From assembly GCA_023957775.1 (NCBI GenBank), contig JAMLGR010000001.1:248001-312000 (forward strand): 64,000 nucleotides of DNA, read 5' to 3'. The notes beneath the pieces were generated by a model that had not been told where the DNA came from, searched no databases, and saw only the letters and a list, made by a program, of their open reading frames with translations. This DNA is from Fimbriimonadaceae bacterium (GTDB lineage: Bacteria > Armatimonadota > Fimbriimonadia > Fimbriimonadales > Fimbriimonadaceae). This document shows positions 56,784 to 64,000 of this stretch, in pieces (positions within the stretch are counted from its first letter, which is position 1; each line of letters starts with the position of its first letter). Both the position numbers and the translations under genes were made by a program.

Positions 56784-59456
56784 ATGCCCGACCGATACGA
56801 GCCGTCCACGTTTGAGGCCAAGTGGCGCGAGCGATGGAAGGAGGCCGACCTGTTCCGCACGCGAGAAGAGCCGGAGCGGCCGAAGTTCTACGGGCTCGAC
56901 TTCTTTCCGTACCCCAGCGGCGCGGGCCTCAGCGTCGGGCACTGCCGCAACTACATTCCGACCGACGTGCAGTGCCGCATGAAGTTCATGCAGGGCTGCA
57001 ACGTGCTGCACCCGATGGGATTCGACGCGTTCGGGCTCCCCGCGGAGAACGAGGCGATCGCCAAGCAGACCCACCCGCGCGAGATGATCGAGCGGTACGC
57101 CGCCAACTACCGTCGCCAGATGGAGCTGGTCGGCATCTCCTACGACTGGTCGCGCAGCTTCTCCTCGAGCGATCCCTCCTACTACCGCTGGACCCAGTGG
57201 ATCTTCAAGAAGCTCTTCGAGCGCGGCCTGGCCTACCGAAAGATGGCCAGCGTCAACTGGTGTCCCGTGGACGCCACCGTGCTCGCCGACGAGGAGGTCG
57301 TCGGGGGCCTGTGCTGGCGCTGCGACTCGCCCGTGGAGAAGCGCTGGATTCCCCAGTGGTTTTTCAAGATCACGGAGTACGCGCAGCGGCTCCTCGACGA
57401 CCTCGACGGCCTGGATTGGCCCGAAGGGATCAAGCAGCAGCAGCGCAACTGGATCGGACGCAGCGAAGGGGTCGAGTTCGAGATTCGCATCGCACCGCCC
57501 CGTCAGATCGAACGCGAGGAGCCCGAGGCGGACTTTCAGCTCCTGACCCTGGACAAGAAGAACAGCTTCCGAGTGTTCACCACCCGGATCGACACGATCT
57601 TCGGCATGACGTTCTGCGTGCTGGCACCCGAACACCCGCTCGTCGAGAGGCTGTTGGGCTGGGTTCCCGAGGACAACGCGGAGGAGATCCGACTCTACCG
57701 GGACGCCGCGAAACGCCTGAGCGATACGGATCGTCTGGCGACGACCCGCGAGAAGACGGGCGTCTTCACGGGGGCTTATGCGGTGAACCCCGCCAACGGC
57801 GAACGGGTGCCGATCTGGGTCGCCGACTACGTGCTCGCGGGCTACGGAACGGGCGCGATCATGGCGGTCCCGGCCCACGACGAGCGCGATTTCGAATTTG
57901 CCACCAAATTCCGAATTCCCATCGTCCAGGTCATCCGTCCCCCCGAGGGCGAGTCGGAGGAGCTGCCATTCGACGCGAAGGAGGGCACGATGATGAATTC
58001 CGGCGAGTACGACGGGCTCTCGATCCACGACGGGCAGAGGGCCCTCGGCGAGTGGATCGAGGCGTTGGGCATCGGCGAACGCAAAGTCCAGTACCGCCTC
58101 CGAGATTGGCTGATCAGCCGCCAGCGGTACTGGGGCTGCCCGATCCCGGTGATCCATACCAAGGAGGAGGAGATCCAGCTCGTCCCGGACGAGTGCCTGC
58201 CGGTCGAGCTCCCGGACGTCGAGCACTACGAACCGAGCGGCGACGGCACCAGCCCGCTGGCGCAGATCGACGAGTTTGTGAACACCACCGACCTGGACGG
58301 CCGCCTCGGCCGGCGCGAAACGGACACGATGGGCGGCTTCGCGTGCTCGAGCTGGTACTTCCTGAGGTTCTGCGACCCGCACAACGACGACGCCCCGTGG
58401 GACCCCGAGCGCGTGCGGTACTGGATGCCGGTCGACTCCTACGTCGGTGGGGCCGAGCATGCGGTCATGCACTTGCTGTACGCCCGGTTCTGGACCAAGG
58501 TGCTTTACAACGCGGGGCTCGTGCCCGTCTCCGAACCCTTCCAACGCCTCGAAAACCAGGGCCAGGTGCTCGCCCGCACGCCGTACCGGCTGCCTCGCGA
58601 GGACGAGCGGCTCGCCGTCGGCGAAGAGGGAGTCCGGATCTCGTTCGACGAGGCGCGTGCGCTCCGCGAAGACCAGATCTTCTACCGCTGGGCCCGGATG
58701 AGCAAGTCCAAGGGCAACGTCGTCACCCCGGACGAGGTCGTCGAGAACGAGGGCGCCGACGCGCTGCGCGTGTACGAGCTGTTCGTCGCACCGTTCGAGC
58801 AGGACGTGCAGTGGTCCAACGAGGGTCTGCAAGGCGCGGTTCGGTTCCTCAGCCGGGTGTTCAAACTCGCCCACGAGCTCTTGCCCGTCTGGGAGCCCGA
58901 GTGGCGCGCCTCGATCGGCGTCGAAGAGATGGGCGCCCGCGAGCGCGACCTGAGGCGCGCGACGCACCAGACGATCCGCAAAGCAACCGAAGACATCGAC
59001 CGATTCGCGTTCAACACCTACATCGCGGCCTTGATGACGTTCCTCAACACGCTCACCGACGCCATTCGGGGCGTGGACCTCGATCAGGCGAGCCGTGCCC
59101 AACGCCTGGCGCTCAGCGAGGCGCTCGAATCCCTGGTGCTGATCCTCAGCCCGGCCGCCCCGCACAGCGCCGACGAAATCTGGGAGTCGCTGCGCACGGA
59201 GAACGCTCCCGCCTTCACATACCTCGGCGAGTGGCCTTCCTGGGATCCCGAGATCGCCAAGGACGAGTCGGTCACCGTCGCCATTCAGGTCAACGGCAAA
59301 CTCCGCGACACGGTGGAGTTGCCCGCAGGGGCTTCGAAGGAGGCTCACGAAGCCGCTGCCCTCGCGTCCGAACGGGCGAAAACGCACCGCGAGGGCAAGG
59401 AGATTCGGCGCGTGATCGTCGTGCCCGACAAACTGGTGAACATCGTTGCCAACTGA
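56784..59456 (+). CDS. leuS: leucyl-tRNA synthetase
   Basis: 890 residues. HIGH-type motif in YPSGAGLSVGHCRNYIP (residues 43-59), KMSKS-type motif RMSKSKGNVV (638-647), the CP1 editing domain (about 225-425, including TTRIDTIFGMT and IMAVPAHDERD), and a C-terminal anticodon-binding helical bundle. TAAAAC lies 7 bases before ATG 56784, with only an 85-base upstream gap and no T-box, so leucine-responsive leader control is unlikely. Charges tRNA-Leu. Confidence 0.97.
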   Translation: MPDRYEPSTFEAKWRERWKEADLFRTREEPERPKFYGLDFFPYPSGAGLSVGHCRNYIPTDVQCRMKFMQGCNVLHPMGFDAFGLPAENEAIAKQTHPREMIERYAANYRRQMELVGISYDWSRSFSSSDPSYYRWTQWIFKKLFERGLAYRKMASVNWCPVDATVLADEEVVGGLCWRCDSPVEKRWIPQWFFKITEYAQRLLDDLDGLDWPEGIKQQQRNWIGRSEGVEFEIRIAPPRQIEREEPEADFQLLTLDKKNSFRVFTTRIDTIFGMTFCVLAPEHPLVERLLGWVPEDNAEEIRLYRDAAKRLSDTDRLATTREKTGVFTGAYAVNPANGERVPIWVADYVLAGYGTGAIMAVPAHDERDFEFATKFRIPIVQVIRPPEGESEELPFDAKEGTMMNSGEYDGLSIHDGQRALGEWIEALGIGERKVQYRLRDWLISRQRYWGCPIPVIHTKEEEIQLVPDECLPVELPDVEHYEPSGDGTSPLAQIDEFVNTTDLDGRLGRRETDTMGGFACSSWYFLRFCDPHNDDAPWDPERVRYWMPVDSYVGGAEHAVMHLLYARFWTKVLYNAGLVPVSEPFQRLENQGQVLARTPYRLPREDERLAVGEEGVRISFDEARALREDQIFYRWARMSKSKGNVVTPDEVVENEGADALRVYELFVAPFEQDVQWSNEGLQGAVRFLSRVFKLAHELLPVWEPEWRASIGVEEMGARERDLRRATHQTIRKATEDIDRFAFNTYIAALMTFLNTLTDAIRGVDLDQASRAQRLALSEALESLVLILSPAAPHSADEIWESLRTENAPAFTYLGEWPSWDPEIAKDESVTVAIQVNGKLRDTVELPAGASKEAHEAAALASERAKTHREGKEIRRVIVVPDKLVNIVAN

Positions 59457-60126
59457 ATCCAAGAGCTACCGTCTGCCCGCGGGCATCGTGCTCGCGATCG
59501 GCATCGCCATCCTCGCCTGGGCCTTGACGTTCCGCGGCTGTTCCAAGGCCGAGGACTCGCCCGACGAGATTCCCGTCTACCGGACGGCCGCCGAGGCCAA
59601 CCGGGCCATGGACGAGGCTGCCAAACTGTCGATCCAGCCCCTCCTGGACTTCCAGAAGGGCGACCCGTTGGGCGAGCCGCAAAAGGCCGACCTTGCGCGC
59701 GCCGAGCGGCTCCTCAAGGGCGTCGTCGCGTTCGAGCCCGGCTACTTCACCGCCTTCACGGCCGTGGGACGCATCGAATTCGTTCTCGGGGATTACGCCG
59801 AGGCCGAGCGCTACCTCCGAGAGGCCGTCCGGCTCGCTCCCGAAGAGCTGAAGGACGAGTGGGTGGTCATCGCGGCCGAAACGCACTACTGGCTATCCCG
59901 CACCCTTTACGCCAGCAAGCTGTACGCGAACGCGCTCGACGAGGCCGAGATCGCGATGAAACTGGCTCCCGACAACGTGGAGAACCTCTTCGCGCGGGCT
60001 CAGGCGTTGATTCAGGTCGACAAGCCAGATCTCGCTCGCAAGGACGTCGCGAAGGCGCTGGAGCTGGATCCCGAACACGTGCCCAGCCAGCGGCTCAAAA
60101 AGCTCCTCGACCTCGCAGAGGGCTAG
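59446..60126 (+). CDS. membrane-anchored TPR protein
   Basis: 226 residues. One N-terminal membrane segment (YRLPAGIVLAIGIAILAWALTF). TPR units follow: TAFTAVGRIEFVLGDYAEAERYLREAVRLAPE, THYWLSRTLYASKLYANALDEAEIAMKLAPD, NLFARAQALIQVDKPDLARKDVAKALELDPE. These scaffold protein contacts outside the membrane. It starts at TTG 59446 inside the last codons of leuS (11-base overlap), so it is translationally coupled. Confidence 0.85.
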   Translation: MPTESKSYRLPAGIVLAIGIAILAWALTFRGCSKAEDSPDEIPVYRTAAEANRAMDEAAKLSIQPLLDFQKGDPLGEPQKADLARAERLLKGVVAFEPGYFTAFTAVGRIEFVLGDYAEAERYLREAVRLAPEELKDEWVVIAAETHYWLSRTLYASKLYANALDEAEIAMKLAPDNVENLFARAQALIQVDKPDLARKDVAKALELDPEHVPSQRLKKLLDLAEG

Positions 60127-61310
60127 TCGGCCTTGAACCACTCGCGGCGGGAGGTCTCGACGATCTCCCGGGCCGCGTCCTTCATCTCCTGGAGCCGGAC
60201 CGAGCCCATCGATTGAAGCAGGCCCGACGGATCGTAGGGCGAGCCTGTCTTCATGAGCCAGTAACCTGCAAGAAACGCCCGACCGCGAAGATCGTAGGGC
60301 GGCGGGCCGTGCGCGTCGAGCGCAAGCAGCCCGAGCGGAACGTCGCCCATCAACTCGGCGCGCGCGATGCCCAGCGCACGCTCGCGGTCCTCCTCCGTCC
60401 ACTCCTGGACGGCTTTGAGCACGGTGGTTTGGACCGTGTCGAACATCTCGGCGCTCCACGTCCCCCGATGCGCAAACATGAGGCGGGGCGCGAAGCCGTC
60501 GGGGTCCGGTCGGAGCATCGCCTCCTGCCGGTAGCTGAGAGCGAGCGACTCGCGCACGACCTCGTGCAGGACGGAACCCTTGCCGACTCCCAGGCCGCAC
60601 AGCGCAAGGAGCCGCTGCGGCAGGGCGACGTCACGGCCCGAGAAGGGCTTGCCCGCCCATGCGAGCACGTGCACCCGGCCATGGTACTCCCGCCAAGCCT
60701 CCACCGGCGGCGCGTCGGGCAACGGGCGGGGCAGGGCCACCGCCTGCCAACCCGCAAATCGGCTCTCCAGCGCGGCGCGAGCCTCGCCTGGCTCGAACGC
60801 CCCGGCCGCCGAAAGAACGACCGTGTCCGGCCGAAACAACCGCTTGGCCAGCTCTCGAACCGTGCCCGTCCGAACGCGGCCGGCGTCTGGGGTCCCGGAA
60901 GCGAGGGCCTGCCACCAGGGCTCGTCGTGCTGGAACGGCAGCTCCTCCAACGCCCGCTGCACGTCGGCCTCTTCGAGCGAGGGGCGCCGTAGGACGGACT
61001 CGAGAAGGGCGGCGGCGATGGCCATCTGTCCCTTGGGCAGGGTGATCGTCACGCGGATCGAGTCCGGCGTCAGGATGCAGCGCATCCGGTCGCCACCTTG
61101 GAGGGCGTAAGCGAGCATCTGTCCTGGCGTGAAGTCTTGGGTCGCGAGCGGCAGCACGCGGGCGAGCACCTTCGCGGCCGCCAGGTCGCGGGGTCCCTGT
61201 TCGGGAACGGGCGCGATCGCCTGGACGCACACCAGGCCGTCCGCGGGCATGATCGTCTCGACGATCCGCGGCGCCTGCATCGCGGTCCACGCAAGCGTGG
61301 CCAGGATCAT
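60123..61310 (-). CDS. M16 family peptidase-like protein (no zinc motif)
   Basis: 395 residues with an N-terminal signal-like segment. Domain order and LLESVLRRPSLEEADVQRALEELPFQ resemble M16 (insulinase-type) folds, but the HxxEH zinc motif is absent. It is probably the inactive partner of the active M16 protein encoded immediately upstream, the split arrangement known from other bacterial pairs. Its ATG overlaps the partner's stop by 4 bases. Confidence 0.75.
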   Translation of the reverse strand: MILATLAWTAMQAPRIVETIMPADGLVCVQAIAPVPEQGPRDLAAAKVLARVLPLATQDFTPGQMLAYALQGGDRMRCILTPDSIRVTITLPKGQMAIAAALLESVLRRPSLEEADVQRALEELPFQHDEPWWQALASGTPDAGRVRTGTVRELAKRLFRPDTVVLSAAGAFEPGEARAALESRFAGWQAVALPRPLPDAPPVEAWREYHGRVHVLAWAGKPFSGRDVALPQRLLALCGLGVGKGSVLHEVVRESLALSYRQEAMLRPDPDGFAPRLMFAHRGTWSAEMFDTVQTTVLKAVQEWTEEDRERALGIARAELMGDVPLGLLALDAHGPPPYDLRGRAFLAGYWLMKTGSPYDPSGLLQSMGSVRLQEMKDAAREIVETSRREWFKAD

Positions 61311-62470
61311 CGTCCCAACCCCACGACCACGACCGAGCGCTCAGGGCCCAACGACGCCATGCCTTCGCGGAAGTCCTCGAGGGTCATCGCCCGGACGTTC
61401 TCGCGAAAGATCTCGGGACGGAGGCTGGCCCCCTGGGAGAGCAGGTGCCCCCGGGACGCGGCGATGGCGGCGGCCCCGCCCAGCTTCTGCCCGACCCACA
61501 GCTCGAGCAATTCCCGACCGAGCGGGTAGAGCGCGTCAATCTCGGCGGGGGTGAGCGAGTCGATCATCAGTCCGAGGCCGCTGGTCGAACTGGTCCGTCC
61601 GAGCACGACCAAACCGTCGATGGCACTGGGGGTGTACGTGACGAAGGCGTTGTCGAAGCGGCTCGCGACGGCCAACGCGGCGCTGAGCGACCAGGTGGCT
61701 CGGGGGTCGAGCAACCCTGGCACGATCGCGGCTCGGGCCTCTCCGAATGCTCCTTCGATCTCGACCCGCCCGGGTTTTCCCTCCCGGCGCATCGCCTGCG
61801 CGGGCTCTTCTCCGGGCGATTTCTTCGCAAGAAAGGCCCTTCCAGATTGGATCGCCTCCTCGAGATCAATGGGTCCCACGATCGTCAGGGCAAGGCGCCC
61901 TGAGCCGAAGAGGTCGCGGGCGACCGCCGCCAGGGCCTTCGGGGTGGTCTTGCGGATGGCACCGATCGAGCCAAGGGCATCGAGGCCGTACGCCCCGTAC
62001 GCTTGGGTCCATGCCGCGCGTCCAAGGCGGGCCTCATCGGTGTCGAGCGCGAACTCCTGTTCGAGGATCCGAGACTCCCGGTCGATCGCCTCTTGCGTAA
62101 ACGTCGTTTGATCGAGCACTTCCATGAGGGCTGCGATCGCGACGTTCACCTTCGATGGCGGGGCCCATACGGTGAACTCCATGCTGTCCCGCCCGGTGGC
62201 GGCCGTAAGGAACGCCCCTTCCGCCTCCAGCCTCCGATCGAGGGTGCCCTGGGAGCCCTTGGCCGCGAGGTGCTCGAGCAGGTGCCGCTGGCCGTGCGTG
62301 ACCGCGCTCTCCGCGACGCCCCGCGTGGAGGCGAAGAGGCTCACGACGACGTACGGGGACGCCACGCGCTCGGCCAGCACGACCGCCCCGTTGGGCATCA
62401 GAGACCGCATCCGAGGTGCGTCCTGCGGCGGTTGCAGGAGAAGCGCCGCCAGTCCGACGATCGCTAACAT
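61307..62470 (-). CDS. M16 family zinc metallopeptidase
   Basis: 387 residues with N-terminal signal-like segment MLAIVGLAALLLQPP. Inverted zinc motif HxxEH: H63-LLE-H67 (THGQRHLLEHLAAKGSQG), with the distal glutamate in RILEQEFALDTDEA (E137/E139). It cleaves peptides in a barrel-like chamber. With the downstream inactive paralog it would form a heterodimer. Secreted; substrate unknown. Confidence 0.85.
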   Translation of the reverse strand: MLAIVGLAALLLQPPQDAPRMRSLMPNGAVVLAERVASPYVVVSLFASTRGVAESAVTHGQRHLLEHLAAKGSQGTLDRRLEAEGAFLTAATGRDSMEFTVWAPPSKVNVAIAALMEVLDQTTFTQEAIDRESRILEQEFALDTDEARLGRAAWTQAYGAYGLDALGSIGAIRKTTPKALAAVARDLFGSGRLALTIVGPIDLEEAIQSGRAFLAKKSPGEEPAQAMRREGKPGRVEIEGAFGEARAAIVPGLLDPRATWSLSAALAVASRFDNAFVTYTPSAIDGLVVLGRTSSTSGLGLMIDSLTPAEIDALYPLGRELLELWVGQKLGGAAAIAASRGHLLSQGASLRPEIFRENVRAMTLEDFREGMASLGPERSVVVVGLGR

Positions 62471-62482
62471 CGCCCAGCCGCC

Positions 62483-63226
62483 TTAGTGGAAATAGCTCGC
62501 CCCATTGATGTCGATCACGACCCCCGTCAAGTACGACGCCTCGTCGGAGAGCAAAAATGCGGTCGCGGCCGCACAATCTTCGGGCGTGCCCATCCGCCCC
62601 GCCGGAATCGTCCCGAGGATCTCGGGAAGACGGTCTTGCATTCCCTCGCGCACCATCGCGGTATCGACCCAGCCGGGCGCGATCCCGAACAGTTGGATGT
62701 TCTTCGGCGCGAGCTCGACGGCAAGGGAACGGGTGAGGCTGATGAGCGCGGCCTTGGACGCCGCGTAGAGCGACGCGCCCGACTCGCCTTTGAAGCCGAC
62801 CCGGCTCGCCACGTTGAGAATCTTGCCTCCCCCGAGCTCGGCGAAATGGCGCACGGCGGCCCGGGTTGCATCGAGCGGCGCCTCGAAGTTCACAGCGAAC
62901 GTTCGGTGGCGGTTGGCGTGGAGGACCGCGCTGGAGGCCTCGCCAAAGTCGATGGGCATGTAGACGCCGGCGTTGTTCACAAGCGCATGGACGGCCCCAT
63001 CGCGCACGGCGCGCTTGAAGAGGCGCGCCCCCGCGTCCGCCTGCGTGAGGTCGGCTTGGTAGAGGCCGACGGCGCGGTCGCCCAGCAGTTTGCGCGTCTG
63101 CTCGGCCTCCTCCGCGTCGAATCCGTAGTGCAGGGCCACGTCCCATCCGGCCTCGGCCAGCCGCACCGCAATCGCCCGCCCGATTCCGCGGGAGGAACCG
63201 GTCACCAACACCCGCTTGGTTTCCAC
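62483..63226 (-). CDS. SDR family NAD(P)-dependent oxidoreductase
   Basis: 247 residues, FabG-like. TGSSRGIG (9-16) binds NAD(P); NNAGV (84-88); catalytic S141, Y154 and K158 (YAASK). Near the end, PEDCAAATAFLLSDEASYLTGVVIDINGASYFH is the usual classical SDR tail. It reduces or oxidises a carbonyl; the specific substrate is not predictable. TAAACT lies exactly 6 bases before the GTG at 63226. The plus-strand promoter for the riboswitch must lie in the 50 bases just beyond. Confidence 0.92.
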   Translation of the reverse strand: METKRVLVTGSSRGIGRAIAVRLAEAGWDVALHYGFDAEEAEQTRKLLGDRAVGLYQADLTQADAGARLFKRAVRDGAVHALVNNAGVYMPIDFGEASSAVLHANRHRTFAVNFEAPLDATRAAVRHFAELGGGKILNVASRVGFKGESGASLYAASKAALISLTRSLAVELAPKNIQLFGIAPGWVDTAMVREGMQDRLPEILGTIPAGRMGTPEDCAAATAFLLSDEASYLTGVVIDINGASYFH

Positions 63227-63278
63227 GGGAGGAGTTTACATAAAGAGTAAAATGAAACCGCGCGCTGCAAACAGCCAA

Positions 63279-63372
63279 CCACTAGGGGTGCCCCATACGG
63301 GGCTGAGAGTTTCGCCTCGGGCGAATAACCCTTTGAACCTGATCCGGCTCGAAACCGGCGGAGGAAATGTGG
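63279..63372 (+). promoter_or_regulatory. TPP (thiamin pyrophosphate) riboswitch aptamer
   Basis: All conserved TPP elements are in order. P1 is CCAC (63279-63282) with GTGG (63369-63372). GGGGTGCC starts the P2-P3 region; P3 is GCCCC-ATAC-GGGGC; CTGAGA follows; an extra P3a hairpin TTCGCC-TCG-GGCGAA comes next; then the ACCCTTTGAACCTGATC core, P5 CCGG-CTCGAAA-CCGG and GCGGAGGAAA. The aptamer is complete and looks functional. It lies 62 bases before the ATG of a pilin-like gene, not a thiamin gene. Confidence 0.95.
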
Positions 63373-63383
63373 AGCGGACGCCG

Positions 63384-63431
63384 ATGGAGCCCCGTTTCAC
63401 GAGAACGGCCATGGCGGCACGCAAGGAGTAG
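63384..63431 (+). CDS. possible 15-residue leader peptide between riboswitch and pilin-like gene
   Basis: ATG to TAG encodes MEPRFTRTAMAARKE, ending 3 bases before the pilin-like ATG. The TAG follows directly after the AAGGAG site of the next gene. A GGAG possible ribosome site (63371-63374) overlaps the P1 3' strand of the riboswitch. If translated, the peptide could couple ligand binding to pilin synthesis. Purely positional evidence; the peptide shows no other sign of function. Confidence 0.3.
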   Translation: MEPRFTRTAMAARKE

Positions 63432-63434
63432 CAA

Positions 63435-64000
63435 ATGAACACCGCGCAAAGGCCCCTGCGGGGCTTCACGCTCATCGAACTGCTCGTCGTGATTGCGATC
63501 ATCGCGATCTTGGCGGCGATCCTCTTCCCCGTCTTCGCCCAAGCCAAGGAGGCCGCCAAGCGGATCGCGTGTGTGAGCAACGCGCGCCAGATCGGGCTCG
63601 GCGTGATCATGTACAACGCCGACTACGACGGCACCTACCCCATCCACTACGCCTACAACTCGCAGCCGCCTGCGGGCCAACCCGGCCACAAGGGCGTCGA
63701 GGTGGAGCTGATGCCGTACGTGGGGGGCAAGGAGCGCCAGACGGCCGCCGGCACCGTCGCGCCTCTGAACCCGCTTTTCAAGTGTCCCTTGGACTCCGGC
63801 GGGCCCTACACGGCCCTCGACGTGCCGGGTTCCACCTCGTATTGGGATGCCTACGGCAGCAGCTACCGCTTCGGCGGGTGCATGTTCTCGATGGTCGAGG
63901 GCGAGTCCTCGAGCAACAACGTGCTGCGCGACTTCACCCGTCTGGTCAACGAAGGCGCGGTGCAGTTCCCCGCCGAAACGCGGGTGATCCGGGGCGAGAT
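63435..64000 (+). CDS. type IV pilin-like (DUF1559-type) secreted protein, 3' end outside window
   Basis: 188 codons visible. Prepilin peptidase site [10 protein letters not shown] (cleavage after G10, with E15 at mature position 5), followed by hydrophobic [22 protein letters not shown] and [32 protein letters not shown]. This N-terminal block is typical of the large Armatimonadota/Planctomycetes pseudopilin families. AAGGAG precedes the ATG by 6 bases. A complete TPP aptamer lies immediately upstream, so its expression may respond to thiamin pyrophosphate. The rest of the body ([19 protein letters not shown]) resembles H-X9-DG-type pilin-like proteins. Confidence 0.9.
   Translation, partial: MNTAQRPLRGFTLIELLVVIAIIAILAAILFPVFAQAKEAAKRIACVSNARQIGLGVIMYNADYDGTYPIHYAYNSQPPAGQPGHKGVEVELMPYVGGKERQTAAGTVAPLNPLFKCPLDSGGPYTALDVPGSTSYWDAYGSSYRFGGCMFSMVEGESSSNNVLRDFTRLVNEGAVQFPAETRVIRGE

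Noticed and set aside
56709-59462. 917-codon open frame on the minus strand
   Set aside because: It is the antisense shadow of leuS, which has all class I synthetase motifs in the plus strand.
63216-63431. 71-codon frame running through the riboswitch
   Set aside because: The frame is open, but bases 63279-63372 are fully explained by the conserved TPP aptamer. Only the last 15 codons, after the aptamer, are kept as a possible leader peptide.
1-64000. CRISPR arrays, insertion sequences, integrases or prophage genes
   Set aside because: No spaced direct repeats of 25-40 bases, transposase or integrase motifs, or phage structural genes were found on either strand.

Overview
The window is high-GC, densely packed chromosomal DNA that most resembles the phylum Armatimonadota (Fimbriimonadia-like). 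The best clue is the gene running off the right edge. It encodes a type IV pilin-like protein whose N-terminal helix runs into an [11 protein letters not shown] stretch, which is typical of the expanded pseudopilin families of that phylum. Housekeeping genes dominate. There is no prophage, insertion sequence or CRISPR array.

Layout. 1-4.9 kb (minus strand): a lipoate-protein ligase (cut by the window edge), a membrane-anchored endonuclease/exonuclease/phosphatase protein and the glycine cleavage genes gcvPB-gcvPA-gcvH; the ligase may charge the H protein. 4.96-7.0 kb: trmD-rplS-lepB. 7.0-11.2 kb: a CAU-anticodon tRNA, a secreted LolA-like protein, an acyl-CoA dehydrogenase and glutamine synthetase. 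11.1-15 kb is the most accessory part: a carboxylesterase, a WD40 remnant, a Phd/VapC toxin-antitoxin pair, a small Cys-rich protein and a DinB-family protein. 15-21.1 kb: a molybdopterin oxidoreductase and a fused four-cluster ferredoxin/NrfD-like membrane subunit. These are separated by an oppositely oriented small-protein/nucleotidyltransferase pair and followed by a Gfo/Idh/MocA dehydrogenase. 21-27.7 kb: TerC, an FmdB-type zinc ribbon, an orphan BMP lipoprotein, two tandem paralogous glycosyltransferase-like genes and a secreted heme/copper monooxygenase-like protein. 27.8-37.1 kb: smc, flavin reductase, a GH172 (DUF2961) enzyme, M32 carboxypeptidase, pyrE and a Nif3-like protein, then tRNA-Glu and a strong bidirectional terminator. 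37.3-46.8 kb is an envelope block: a LysM/NlpC-P60 hydrolase, two GT2 glycosyltransferases, an O-antigen-ligase/TPR protein, PBP2 and PBP1A. 46.9-49.6 kb: an ECF sigma / anti-sigma / RseB-like regulatory operon and an outer-membrane barrel. 49.6-63.2 kb: a peptidase, lemA, apt, miaA-hfq-dapF, a PilZ protein, smpB, an ABC-2 permease, leuS, a TPR protein, an M16 peptidase pair and an SDR. 63.28-64 kb: a complete TPP riboswitch directly upstream of the pilin-like gene.

Two patterns cut across the window. First, about twenty genes on both strands have a TAnnnT-like hexamer only 5-11 bases before the start codon and no Shine-Dalgarno sequence, which suggests widespread leaderless or near-leaderless transcription; other genes (glnA, the NlpC/P60 gene, the pilin-like gene) have strong Shine-Dalgarno sites. 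I used this pattern to choose several starts. Second, intergenic spots carry short tandem repeats, mostly with a 7-base period. The most unusual single feature is the TPP riboswitch placed before a secreted pilin-like gene instead of a thiamin gene.
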